A stretch of 64,000 nt of DNA from an uncultured Bacteroidales bacterium. Lineage in GTDB: Bacteria; Bacteroidota; Bacteroidia; Bacteroidales; P3. The translations under genes and the position numbers were made by a program. The notes beneath the pieces were generated by a model that saw nothing but the letters and a program-made list of their open reading frames with translations, made no database searches and was not told the origin of the DNA. The DNA lies in assembly GCA_947175635.1 (NCBI GenBank), contig CAMWNM010000003.1, positions 42,090 through 106,089 of the forward strand, in the 5' to 3' direction. Numbering within the stretch: position 1 is the first letter of the stretch; every line of letters begins with the position of its first letter. Positions 27,285 to 37,400 of the stretch are shown here, piece by piece.

Positions 27285-28508
27285 CTATTTGAGGCGACGG
27301 ACGGCCGCTTCCAATCTGGGGGGAAGTTCCTTTTCGAGCGCGGTCTGATAGTCCTGGTAAGAACATGCCATATAGCAATGCCGGCCGTACTGCTCCTTTT
27401 GATCCTCGTTGCAAGGCAGTTCCAACCACCAGCGGTCGGTCTGCTTGCATTTGTGAAAGGTTAGGTCCTGTTCCGTTTCATCGTTCTGCACGATAAATGT
27501 CTTGAATTCCAAACCGGAATCGGCCAAAGGGTGGTCGTCGATGCGGTGTTCCATCCCGTCTATGAAACACCATATCATTTCCGCGATAAGCTGCGCCGAT
27601 ACACCGGCTTGGTCCAAAGCCGGATAGTATTCGAAAAAGCCAAGTACGGAAACGCCCTTGCTGATACCGGCATAACGGGTCATCTGACAGGCTTGCTCTG
27701 CCGTGAAGCCGGTAGGCCGCGCCCAAGGATTGGCCGGACTGTCGCTTCTCTTTATCGCGCTCATGTCGAAACTCACGCAATCGGCCTCCCGGATATAGGG
27801 CTCGGCCTGCTGGATGTTCTCGCGCAGTTTGCCAAAACGGCAGGCATCGAAGAAGCAACGCCCCATCAAACGCACCGCCTCGTTGTCGACCAAATAACTT
27901 TGATAGCCTAGATTGGCGTAATTGAACAGATAGTTGTCCGATTCAACCACCATGCGCGCCATATAGGCATGATGGGTAACGGGGGTTGATACCGGATCGA
28001 ATTCCTGATCGATACCGTCGGCCAGATTGAGCCGGGAATCTATCGAAAGGATATTGACCATGCGGTGCAGACGGGCGTAGGCGCGATAGGCGGCGTAGGT
28101 AAGATCCTGTGTGCCGCCGACAAGCACGCTTACCGTATTCTGCGCCTTCATGCAGGCAATCACTTCACTTAAGGCAAAAAAGGTGTCTTCCAAAGTTTTG
28201 CCGCATTTGAAATCGCCCAGATCCACAATCTTTCCAAAAGACGGATCCGCATAGAGGTTGTAGAGTTCCCGCCTCACTTGTCCGGCCCCGTTGCAACGCA
28301 AGGATGCCGCATCCCCCTGTCCGCTTCCGCCCCGGCTTTCTTCCAAGCCGATAATCACGACATCCGCACCCTCCACCGACGGAAAATGCTCTTCCACCGT
28401 ATATTTTTCAACCTGTTTTCCCAAACGCTCGGTATTGTCGATATAAAAGGCCTCGGCCTCCATATAAGGACAAGGGGTGAAATAACGGCTCAAATCGATT
28501 TCTTTCAT
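27285..28508 (-). CDS. Arginase-fold protein lacking the canonical metal-binding motifs
   Basis: A 407-residue protein that I place in the ureohydrolase (arginase/agmatinase/formimidoylglutamase) superfamily from its order of segments. VVIIGLEESRGGSG begins the fold, SVLVGGTQDLTYAAYRAYA stands where GGDHS normally is, SIDSRLNLADG stands where D-A-H-x-D normally is, and CVSFDMSAIKRSDSPA stands where S-x-D-x-D-x-x-D normally is. So the histidine of GGDHS and both aspartates or histidine of DAHxD are replaced; only part of the third motif survives (F-D-M-S). Bacteroidota proteins of this kind are often labelled formimidoylglutamase, but with these residues lost ordinary binuclear Mn catalysis is unlikely. 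A -7-like box lies upstream at 28531-28538. Its function is unknown. Confidence 0.75.
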   Translation of the reverse strand: MKEIDLSRYFTPCPYMEAEAFYIDNTERLGKQVEKYTVEEHFPSVEGADVVIIGLEESRGGSGQGDAASLRCNGAGQVRRELYNLYADPSFGKIVDLGDFKCGKTLEDTFFALSEVIACMKAQNTVSVLVGGTQDLTYAAYRAYARLHRMVNILSIDSRLNLADGIDQEFDPVSTPVTHHAYMARMVVESDNYLFNYANLGYQSYLVDNEAVRLMGRCFFDACRFGKLRENIQQAEPYIREADCVSFDMSAIKRSDSPANPWARPTGFTAEQACQMTRYAGISKGVSVLGFFEYYPALDQAGVSAQLIAEMIWCFIDGMEHRIDDHPLADSGLEFKTFIVQNDETEQDLTFHKCKQTDRWWLELPCNEDQKEQYGRHCYMACSYQDYQTALEKELPPRLEAAVRRLK

Positions 28509-28530
28509 GGTCTTCGGACTTTATGCCTTG

Positions 28531-28538
28531 CAAAAATA
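28531..28538 (-). promoter_or_regulatory. -7 box of the arginase-like gene
   Basis: The minus strand reads TATTTTTG, a full match to TAnnTTTG, 22 bases before the ATG at 28508. No good -33 box was found. Confidence 0.4.
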
Positions 28539-28640
28539 CGGCAAGCCCGCATGCGAAATTCCTCTTTCGCCGGCAAACCATTCACAATCGCAGGTTAATT
28601 TCGTAGCGGTGGATTTCCCTTGCAAACGTGCGCTATCCGG

Positions 28641-31600
28641 TTATAGCTTCATCAGTTTGCCCTTCACCGCCGACCCGTCTTCCAGTTTGATTTCATAAAA
28701 ATAGCATCCGGCCACAAGATTCGGTAGACGCAGGCTTACCTCCTGTTCTCCCTGTTCGGAGAATTTCCGATAAAGAAGATACTTGCCTGAAACGGTAAAT
28801 ATCCGCAGGCTCATGAGTTTCTTCGCACCGGCCTTGATATGCAGTTCGGCATTGCCCGGCAAGGGATTGGGATAAACGATAAGCTTGCCGGAAGGCCCAA
28901 CCTGTATCGTATCCCCCGGCGGAGCGTCCACCGTTGCTGTAAAGATTTCTATCTGCGTTATCTCCTTCGAAAATTCCGGCGCCACCGACACCGTATTGGC
29001 CTCGGCATCCATCCAACTCTTGAAAATCACACTGTCGTAAAGATAAATGCCCACTTGCGCCGTATCGCCCCAATAATAACTTCCCCCGCCGTACGACAAC
29101 CCGCCGCGTTCAGGGTACACCTCCGTAACCACATTGTATCGCTTGGGCGCAAACAGCGCCACATAGGTCTCATCCTGCTTCACCTCTACAGACAAAACCG
29201 ATTCTGTACTCACTTCTTTTCCGTTCCGCATCCAGGCCTTGAACGTATGATGGGCATCGGGCCGCGCCTCGAAATTCATCACGCTTCCATAGCTGAATTC
29301 CCCTCCTGAAGAAACCGTACCGGCTGCCAAGGGGGACACTTTGGTTTCCACAAGATACATCAGCGGCTCGAATACAGCCTTCAGCCGGCCGCTTTCAAAA
29401 ACTTGCCAACCCAACACCGGCAAAACGGCCTTGAGGCTGTCAAGCGCGATATCCGCGCTTTCCCAACGTACAAAACGATACCCTTCGTCGGGTACTGCCT
29501 CCAGCAACACCGGCGCACCATACACGATGCCGCCGCCGCCCAGCACCATGCCGCCCTCTTCGGCCTCGGCCTCCACGCGCAACATTTCAGGAACGAACAC
29601 GGCCTGCAACGAGAGCGAATGCTCCGGTACCATCGTATAGGGATTGCGCGTGCTTATCCTGTTTCCTTCCGGATCGCACCAAGCCTCGAAGGTGTATCGA
29701 CCGGAAGCCTCCGCCTGCAGCGTCACTTCTTCGCCCTTGGCATACAGGCCACTGCCTGCAACAACGCCTCCTATGCCCGCATACGCATCCACCCTTACCG
29801 AATCATGCGTGAAATAAGCCGTAATCGAGGTGTCCTTATCTATGGTAAACCGATATTCGGCCTGATACGAAAGCCAGCCGTCGGCCGATTTCCAGCCCTT
29901 GAACGCATAATTTCCCACAGGTTCGGCCTTTACCGTGATCTCGTTGCCATAGGCATAAATCCCGCTGCCTTGCACGCTGCCGAATTCGGCAGGTACAGCC
30001 TGCACACTTGCCTGATGCAACTTGGGTTCAAAAACGGCCTCGAGTTCCATATCATCGGTTATCTCTATCTCCAGACCGGAGGTCTCTCCCAAGGTGAGGC
30101 CCTGCCCGTCGGCGCCCCGCCATACCCAGGCGGAGAAATCGTAATCGGCAAAAGGATAAGCGTACAACATGACTTTAGTTCCTTGCCTTACCCGGGCGTA
30201 ACGTTCCTGCCACCCGTCCATGTCTTTTCCCGATACCTGCATATCGAGGCTGCCGGCCTCGCGGATGTTGGCCGTAAGGCGTATGTCTCTGAAAACAGGC
30301 CGGAAACAGGCCACGAAAGAAGTGTCTTGCGTAACCGCAACCGTAAGTACAGAAGAATGCGACACCGCCGTATTGAGGTCTTTGGCCAATACCCATCGGT
30401 CGAATTCATATCCGGCGTTAGGTTCGGCTTCCACTGTAACGATGCTGCCGTAAGCGGGGCGGTTGCCGTAGGGTTTCACATAACCTTGCAGAAGGTTATC
30501 CGATTCTGCCCTGAAAGACTTGGTTGCCGGTGTGAAATCGGCATATACCACCGTATCGCGGTGAATTTCTATCGGAAATCCGGCTTCGCGCGAAAGGCGG
30601 TTGCCGCGGGCATCGCGCCACTGCGAGAAAACGTAGTTCTCAAAAGGTACCGCCTGCAAAAGCACCCGGCTGCCATAGCCCACATGAGAGGCGGTTTGGT
30701 CGGATCGAACCGAACCTTGCGCCGTGTTGGAAGAAAATACCTGCAAGGAATACGGCGTGTTCTCAAAAACAACCTGCACATACCGGTCTTTATCCATAAG
30801 GCATCCGGCAAAATTCTCACGCAAAGTGTCGAATTTTCCCGGTTCCCTTTCCAGCAACATATATTTCACTGCATATCCGCCGGCAGGAACAGCTTGGAGA
30901 ATAGCCTCCGACATATAGTCGTAGCTGCCGGTTCCCTTTACCTGACCTGCCTCCGCAGGCGTGATTTCGGCACGGAGAGTGAACTTTCCGGGCGCAAATA
31001 CGGCGGCCAGCCGCGCCCGCTCCCTCACTTCAAGCAAAAACGTTTTTTCGTTCGACAGGCATCGGTTCTGTAACGTATCATCGGCCGCATACCAACCGGC
31101 AAACGCATATCCATAGGCCGGCTCTGCCTTCAAACGAGCCTGCGTACCGTAAACATACAAACCCTCTCCTTCCACGGTTCCGTGCGTCTTGCCGCCACGG
31201 ATCTCCACTTCGACAGGCAGCTGTTCGGGTTCGAAAACCGCCTGCACCATACTGTCTTTCATCGACTGTATCTGCAAGCGGGCGGAAGTATTGTCAAGCA
31301 CCTTCCCCGAACGGTCGGCCCAATAACTGAACGTATAACCCTTGGCGGGGGCCGCCACCAGTTCCATCCACAGTTCATGACGGTAATTGCCTTGATTGAG
31401 CACCTCTCCGCAAACATCCCGGGGCATCACCGCAGCGGTTATATGGTGGGCATTGGCCACAAAATAAGCCACAATCCGAGATTCGCCGCTCACCACATAG
31501 ATTTCCTCGCTCTTGCGCGAATAAAGAGAATCCTTCAGCACACCGTCCTGGGTATAGACCATCCGCCACTGGGTAAAACTGTAGTCGGGCGCCACGGCAA

Positions 31601-34397
31601 GAGCGGAAAGATGAAGCGTGTCACCATAATACACTTCCCTGATATGCCGGGAAGCATAAGAACCGTCATTGATGCGGACCTGTCCCAATGATGAAGCGCC
31701 TTCTGTCATCAAGGTGAACGTATAACGCAAAGGAGAGAACCGGGCGTATAGCGTGGTATCGTTCCGCACGATAAAATGCAGGAGATTGTCTTTCAGCCCC
31801 GGGCTTTCATGCGCGTCTTCCCACTGCACGAAACGGTATCCGGAAACAGGTTCAGCCGCCAAAGTCGCATATGTCCCGGCCGCATACAGACCGGTACCGC
31901 TTACGGTACCGGCTTCCGGCGGCAGACAGACCGCCTGCACTTCCTTGCGTTGCTGACTGAACACCGCTACCCACTCCACATCCTGCACCACCGCTATCTT
32001 ACATGGATTTTCTTCCGAAACCTTGTCGATGTTCAGCCCCCTTCGCGTGCCCCAATACAGGAATTCATAGCCCGGCTCGGCCTGCGCCTGCAACACCGCA
32101 GTATCGAAATGTACGTAAAGGCCGGATCCGCTCACATTGCCATAGGATGCAGGCTCTGCCGAAAGGGATACCGTATGTTGCTTAAGTGTGAAAAGCGCTT
32201 GATAATAGCGGTCGCGCCCCTCTTCGATAGGAAACACGAAAGGATTGGTATATACCGTATCCGACAACCCGTGGTCGGTTCTCACCCAGGCCACGAACCG
32301 GTAGTGTTCAAGCGGGGTGGCACGCAATGTTACCCGTGTGCGGAACTCATAGACTCCAGCCCCCTGCACACTGCCCGCGCCTTCCGGAATGGCCTCCAGC
32401 TCTATCTGATAATGCTCGATTGAAAAGCAAGCCTCGTATTCCAGATCTTCCGTCAAGCGGCCGTCTTCCAATACGACGAAAGGGTTATCTTCGTATTCAG
32501 TGCCGTCTTTGAGCGATTTCCAATACAAGAACTCATATCCCAGATTAGGTTCGGCCTTCAAGACGATGGTGGTGGAAGAGGAAGCGGCCGAATAGCGGCC
32601 GGCCCCGGTAAGCACACCTGCCCCCACGATATTGGGCGTAACGGAAACGGTATGGTATTCCTGTTCGAAAACGGCCGAAAGAATGCGGTTTTTCTCTGCC
32701 GTAAAGGTATAAACGGCTTCTTTGCTTACCGTATCCCGGCCTTCCAGCCAAGCCACGAAATGGCAATACGGCAAAGGCGTGGCGGTAACCTTCACCGTGC
32801 TGCCGGCTTCATACAATCCGCTGCCGCTCACACTCCCCAAATCCGGTTGGGCGGCAGTGGCCGAGATATTGATTTTTCCACGCACGAACCGTGCTGTAAT
32901 CCGCATATCCCGCAAGATATTGAATTGATACACCTCGCTCTGGGAAAGCAAAACACCGTCGGAATAATAACCGCCGAACTCATAGCCCTCATCGGGCGAA
33001 GCCTCCAGCCGCACCCGTTCGTTGTGTTCAAAAACATCTTTTCCCGATACGGTGCGTACCGATCCGTTGCCCTCGCTCTCCACCTCCAGACGATAGGTAT
33101 TGATGGCGAAGAAAGCCACCAGTTTACGATCACCGTTCACGGTAAAACTGTAACTTGCCCCCGCATCGGCCACGGTTTTTCCGTTTTCTTCCCAGTGATC
33201 GAAATGATAACCGGTAAAGGGGGTGGCCACCACCGTGGCCGTAGCACCCTGCTGATATACACGGCCTCCGCTTACCGCACCCTGGATAAGGTTGTCGGAT
33301 TCCACCTCCACCGTATAGCCGCGCATCAACACGATATCTTCAGCACAAGGTTCGCTGAGCACATCGCGATCCACGCCGCGCAACCGCACTTTATAGTGTT
33401 CTCCCAAGGGCATGGTGGCCGGAATGGCAGCGGTCAGCACACCGCTTTGTTCGGTCTCCGTACTGCCGATGATCACCGGATTGGCAAAACTGCCCTCGGC
33501 ATCCGAAAGTTCCGCCACCACCCTGCTTTTTTGCTCCGAATTGGCGTTGAGCGGAAGCGTGCCCGTCACCGTAAAGGGAATATCGAGCGTAGCCGCGCCG
33601 TCACGCATGTTGAAATAAGTAACAGGCAACGCGCCTATCTGTATGGTGGGATTATACACAAAAAGCAAGTCATCCACCCAGATTTCGGCCGCTCCCCCGC
33701 CGTTTATCTTGTTGGTGGTAATGGAAACCAATATGTAGCGGGCATCCCTGCTGCCGCAGCCCGTGCGGTCGAAAGGCGCGCTGTATCTTATCCAGTCCCC
33801 ATTTCCCTTTTCAGGTTGCATCAGGGCGACGGCCACCACCTGACTCATTTCCGCACCGGGATCTATCGTATTGTTGTCGTTGTGTATAAGGGCCTTTATC
33901 TGCCCCTGATCCGAAGCACTGTTCGGATTGTATCTGACCCAAAAGACCATGGAATCGGGCACGGTGGTGAAAGGGACATTGAAACCATCCGAAGCCCTGT
34001 CGGTAAAATTGTAGTTGCTGGGACTGGAGGGCGTGGTGGACCCCATATTGATACGCCCTGTGGTTACATTGCCATTGGCAATGACCCCGATGATCGAGGT
34101 GGAGAAAACCCTCATGCTGTACTTCCCCGACGAACCGGGACGTATCTGGTCCACACGTTCCAAACGGCAGGCCTGCCCTAAGGCCGTGGAACCGGTGGTA
34201 TTGGCCGTCATGAAGGAATTCCACCCCACCGGTTCCACACTCTTGTCGCCGAGGTTGTCGTATTCTTCAAACCCCCGGTTGGGAAGCTGCTGGGTTCCGT
34301 TTACCGACTGTGCCCGAATTCCGGACATTCCCCCAAGAATACCGAGGACCGACAAAAGCAGTCCGAATAACTTATCCAAAGATCTATTTGTTTTCAT
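28641..34397 (-). CDS. Giant InlB-type repeat protein with PCMD-like N-terminus and T9SS tail
   Basis: A 1918-residue secreted protein. It has a signal peptide (ending GGMSGIRAQ, about residue 30). An N-terminal jelly-roll-like domain (about 40-260) opens NRGFEEYDN and closes AEIWVDDLLFVYNP, resembling PCMD (putative carbohydrate metabolism) domains. After a linker domain I count about 19 repeats of 70-90 residues with the pattern G-x-V-x-G-x-G-x-Y-x-x-G-(8)-A-x-P-x-x-G-Y-x-F-x-x-W-(25)-L-x-A-x-F-x-P, the divergent InlB B-repeat type. The C-terminus (VYPNPLPGNAELHI to VKGKLMKL) is a T9SS sorting domain. The repeats are diverged from each other. A long flexible surface stalk or adhesin is likely; no catalytic domain is seen. 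The start is 11 bases after the stop of a paralogue. Confidence 0.85.
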   Translation of the reverse strand: MKTNRSLDKLFGLLLSVLGILGGMSGIRAQSVNGTQQLPNRGFEEYDNLGDKSVEPVGWNSFMTANTTGSTALGQACRLERVDQIRPGSSGKYSMRVFSTSIIGVIANGNVTTGRINMGSTTPSSPSNYNFTDRASDGFNVPFTTVPDSMVFWVRYNPNSASDQGQIKALIHNDNNTIDPGAEMSQVVAVALMQPEKGNGDWIRYSAPFDRTGCGSRDARYILVSITTNKINGGGAAEIWVDDLLFVYNPTIQIGALPVTYFNMRDGAATLDIPFTVTGTLPLNANSEQKSRVVAELSDAEGSFANPVIIGSTETEQSGVLTAAIPATMPLGEHYKVRLRGVDRDVLSEPCAEDIVLMRGYTVEVESDNLIQGAVSGGRVYQQGATATVVATPFTGYHFDHWEENGKTVADAGASYSFTVNGDRKLVAFFAINTYRLEVESEGNGSVRTVSGKDVFEHNERVRLEASPDEGYEFGGYYSDGVLLSQSEVYQFNILRDMRITARFVRGKINISATAAQPDLGSVSGSGLYEAGSTVKVTATPLPYCHFVAWLEGRDTVSKEAVYTFTAEKNRILSAVFEQEYHTVSVTPNIVGAGVLTGAGRYSAASSSTTIVLKAEPNLGYEFLYWKSLKDGTEYEDNPFVVLEDGRLTEDLEYEACFSIEHYQIELEAIPEGAGSVQGAGVYEFRTRVTLRATPLEHYRFVAWVRTDHGLSDTVYTNPFVFPIEEGRDRYYQALFTLKQHTVSLSAEPASYGNVSGSGLYVHFDTAVLQAQAEPGYEFLYWGTRRGLNIDKVSEENPCKIAVVQDVEWVAVFSQQRKEVQAVCLPPEAGTVSGTGLYAAGTYATLAAEPVSGYRFVQWEDAHESPGLKDNLLHFIVRNDTTLYARFSPLRYTFTLMTEGASSLGQVRINDGSYASRHIREVYYGDTLHLSALAVAPDYSFTQWRMVYTQDGVLKDSLYSRKSEEIYVVSGESRIVAYFVANAHHITAAVMPRDVCGEVLNQGNYRHELWMELVAAPAKGYTFSYWADRSGKVLDNTSARLQIQSMKDSMVQAVFEPEQLPVEVEIRGGKTHGTVEGEGLYVYGTQARLKAEPAYGYAFAGWYAADDTLQNRCLSNEKTFLLEVRERARLAAVFAPGKFTLRAEITPAEAGQVKGTGSYDYMSEAILQAVPAGGYAVKYMLLEREPGKFDTLRENFAGCLMDKDRYVQVVFENTPYSLQVFSSNTAQGSVRSDQTASHVGYGSRVLLQAVPFENYVFSQWRDARGNRLSREAGFPIEIHRDTVVYADFTPATKSFRAESDNLLQGYVKPYGNRPAYGSIVTVEAEPNAGYEFDRWVLAKDLNTAVSHSSVLTVAVTQDTSFVACFRPVFRDIRLTANIREAGSLDMQVSGKDMDGWQERYARVRQGTKVMLYAYPFADYDFSAWVWRGADGQGLTLGETSGLEIEITDDMELEAVFEPKLHQASVQAVPAEFGSVQGSGIYAYGNEITVKAEPVGNYAFKGWKSADGWLSYQAEYRFTIDKDTSITAYFTHDSVRVDAYAGIGGVVAGSGLYAKGEEVTLQAEASGRYTFEAWCDPEGNRISTRNPYTMVPEHSLSLQAVFVPEMLRVEAEAEEGGMVLGGGGIVYGAPVLLEAVPDEGYRFVRWESADIALDSLKAVLPVLGWQVFESGRLKAVFEPLMYLVETKVSPLAAGTVSSGGEFSYGSVMNFEARPDAHHTFKAWMRNGKEVSTESVLSVEVKQDETYVALFAPKRYNVVTEVYPERGGLSYGGGSYYWGDTAQVGIYLYDSVIFKSWMDAEANTVSVAPEFSKEITQIEIFTATVDAPPGDTIQVGPSGKLIVYPNPLPGNAELHIKAGAKKLMSLRIFTVSGKYLLYRKFSEQGEQEVSLRLPNLVAGCYFYEIKLEDGSAVKGKLMKL

Positions 34398-34408
34398 CGT
34401 TCTCTCTC

Positions 34409-37400
34409 CTATCGGTTGGTGGTTTTACGGGTTCTGGCATCAAGCCTCATGGGGCGTGTAACCGTAAGGGTGTGTTCGGCTTGCGTCGACACGGGTGTAT
34501 CCGCACCCTCTTCAAACCACCCCATGAATTCATATCCCTGACGAACGGTGGCCTTTAAATTGACCACATCACCCTTGTTGAACGAACCCGATCCGCTCAT
34601 GGCACTCAAGCCTTCAGGCGTGGAACTGCGCAGTGTAACGTAATAAACGTCGGGCATGAAATGAGCCACCATCCGGGAAGCATCCACCCGAAGCACTTCC
34701 ATCTGTTCCTGCGTATTCACAAGGCTGTCGCCCAAAGTCCAATAAGCGAAGTGGAAACTTTCCCCCGGATGTGCCGTCAGGGTAACCGTTTCCGAGGTTT
34801 CGGACGCTTCCCCTACCGCCACTTCTCCGCCATCAACTCTGTTCACGAGGGGACTGACCGGCACAACATCCTTTTCGAAAACGGCCCTCAGGCTTAAATC
34901 CGCAAAAGCGGAAAAGGTCAATGTATCTTTTTCCGAGAACAGCTGTTCTTCATAATACCATGCCTTCAAACGATATCCCGTATCCGGCACGGCTCCCACC
35001 CAAACGGTGTCGCCCAAACCGTATTCGGTTTCGCCCCACACTTTCCCCGCTCCCTGGGTCTGTAAGTCCAACCGATAACGAATCGAATCGAATTCGGCAT
35101 ACAAGGTTGTGTCTTGCGTAAGCGGCAAGATGAATCCTGCCTCTCTGGAAACCGTTTGCCCCGCCCCGTTTTTCCAAGCCGCAAAACGGTAGCCGAACGG
35201 CAACCCGCCCGTCCAGATATTGACCGGACTTTCGTTTGCATATCCACCGGCCCCGAATACATCCACTTCTTCAAGCATCGAAACCAAATGTACCTGAAAG
35301 GTATCCGGCTCAAACACCGCCTCTATCTGACGGTTTTGACGCATAGTGAGCGAAATTTCAGGGAGACCGCCAAGCCAGTTGCCCCGTTCCCGCCATGCCG
35401 TGAAATGATAACCGGATGCAGATTCCGCCATCAGTTCCGCTTCACTGCCATGTACATAGGAGCCTGCTCCCGCCACTCGGCCTTTTCCTGTCGTTTCCAC
35501 CTCCAGAATACGGCTTGCCGGCTTAAAGAATGCCACCATGGATTCACTGCCTTCCACCTTGCAACGCATCTGCGCCTGCGTGGAAACCGTATCGCGACCA
35601 TCGGCAGAATGGCTCCAGAAAGCAAATTCCACACTGTCGGTCCATGCAAAAGCATCCAATTGTACGGTAGATCCGTAAGGATAGAAACCTTTTCCGCCCA
35701 CATCCCCTTTCGTCCGATCCTCGGAGAGCGGCCGAATCAGATACTCTACCGGGCGGAATACCGCCTGTACATGGATAGCCGAATCCATCCGCAACGCATA
35801 TGCGCTGTCGTAAGAAAGCACCTCGTCGCCGGCCATATAGGCATAGAAACCGTAATGCAGGGCCGGAGCGGCCAACAGGGGCGCAAACGCACCGTATTTA
35901 TATTCCCCCCCGCCCTGCACGCTTCCCGCACCGGCAGGCTCCACCGAAAGCGAAAGCGGATAAGAGACCGTATCGAACACGGCCGTAACCCGACGGCCGC
36001 CCTGCGGTAAAAACACATGGTTTTCATCGATCCATTCTTCATAAAAGCCGGTGGAATCCACACGCGTCCATTTGCTGAACCGCATACCCGGTGCCGGCAC
36101 GGCCTGCAAGCGGATACTGTCTTCAAACAATACCTTTACCTCTCCCTGCATTTGCCCGCCATCATACACGATGGTACCGCTGTTTTCCGGCAGCACCGCC
36201 AGATGGGTAAGCACCGGCAAGGGCTCGAAATAGGCTGTAATGTCCATCGGTTCGGTAACGGTAAATGTCCACGTGTGCTGCCGGCTCAACATTTCGCCTT
36301 TCTGGTTATACCAACCGGCAAAATGATAGTGGGGGTCATGCGTTATGCGCAAGGTACAGGCCGAGAGATAGGCGTAGGAACCGCCGCCTTCAACACTGCC
36401 CCGCAAGGGGTTGCGTGCTTTTCCCGTGATGGTGAAGAACTGCGGTTTGAAAACTGCGGTAAAGGTAGTGTCGGTAAAAGCAGTAAAGGAAAGGGCGGCT
36501 TTTTCCCCGATTCTCTCTCCCGCCCGATTTTCCCAATGCGAGAACGCATAACCGTAGGCGGCCTGCACCGTAGCCGAAGCCGGAACCCCGTAACGAACCT
36601 CTCCGCAGATCACCGTTCCCGCCTCTTCGGGCCGGATGCCGAAACTTGCATTCATCCTGGCCGGCTGTATATGGGCCGTAAGTTCTTCCTGACCGTAAAC
36701 ATCATGCAGATAGGGATTGCGCCGGCTCAAGGTATCCCCCTTCCGATTGGTCCATGCCGCCACTTCATAGCCGGGCAAAGTCTCCACATACAGGTTGGTA
36801 TTGTAGGCATACAGAAAGTCTCCCGCCCCCGACTGCGAAAGCGCGCATCCTGCCGGAGAGGCTTTCATGTCCACGGAAAACCGTTTTTCCTTGAACTTGG
36901 CGGTGAAATATCGATCTTCTTCCAATACTATCGAGAATGCAGGCCTTGTCTCCACCACTTCATCGTTTTCGTACCAACCCAGAAAGTCGTAGCCGTCTGA
37001 AAGGTCCACGCTGATGTTCACTTTCGAATCTTTCTGATAACGCCCCACTCCGTGCAACACGCCCGCACCCAAAGGAGAAACGAACAGGTTCACCGCATAA
37101 CGGACCGGCACGAAACGAGCCTCCAGCGAAGAATCCTGCTTTATCGTGAAGCCTTCCTGCGGATAAGTGCTGCACAGATTTCCAGAGGAATCGTACCAAC
37201 CTTCGAACTCGTAGCCTGCCTGCGGAACGGCCGCTATGCGAACATAGTCCATATACGGGCAGCGTGCTTGCATACCGCCGGTTTCGTCTCCGATAAAAGC
37301 CGATCCCCCCTCGGTAACCCGCAATGTCAGATCGAACATGACGGGCGCGAAAAAGGCCGTCAATACGGTGTCGCCCTCTATCCGGGGAATATCGATGCCG

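Noticed and set aside
27279..27300. Possible hairpin CGCC-TATTTGA-GGCG between the convergent phosphatase and arginase-like stops
   Set aside because: The stem is only four base pairs and lacks a T-run.
29403..31073. A 556-codon plus-strand open frame inside the giant repeat gene
   Set aside because: It is Arg/His-rich with no recognisable domain; it follows the repeats of the real gene in the opposite frame.
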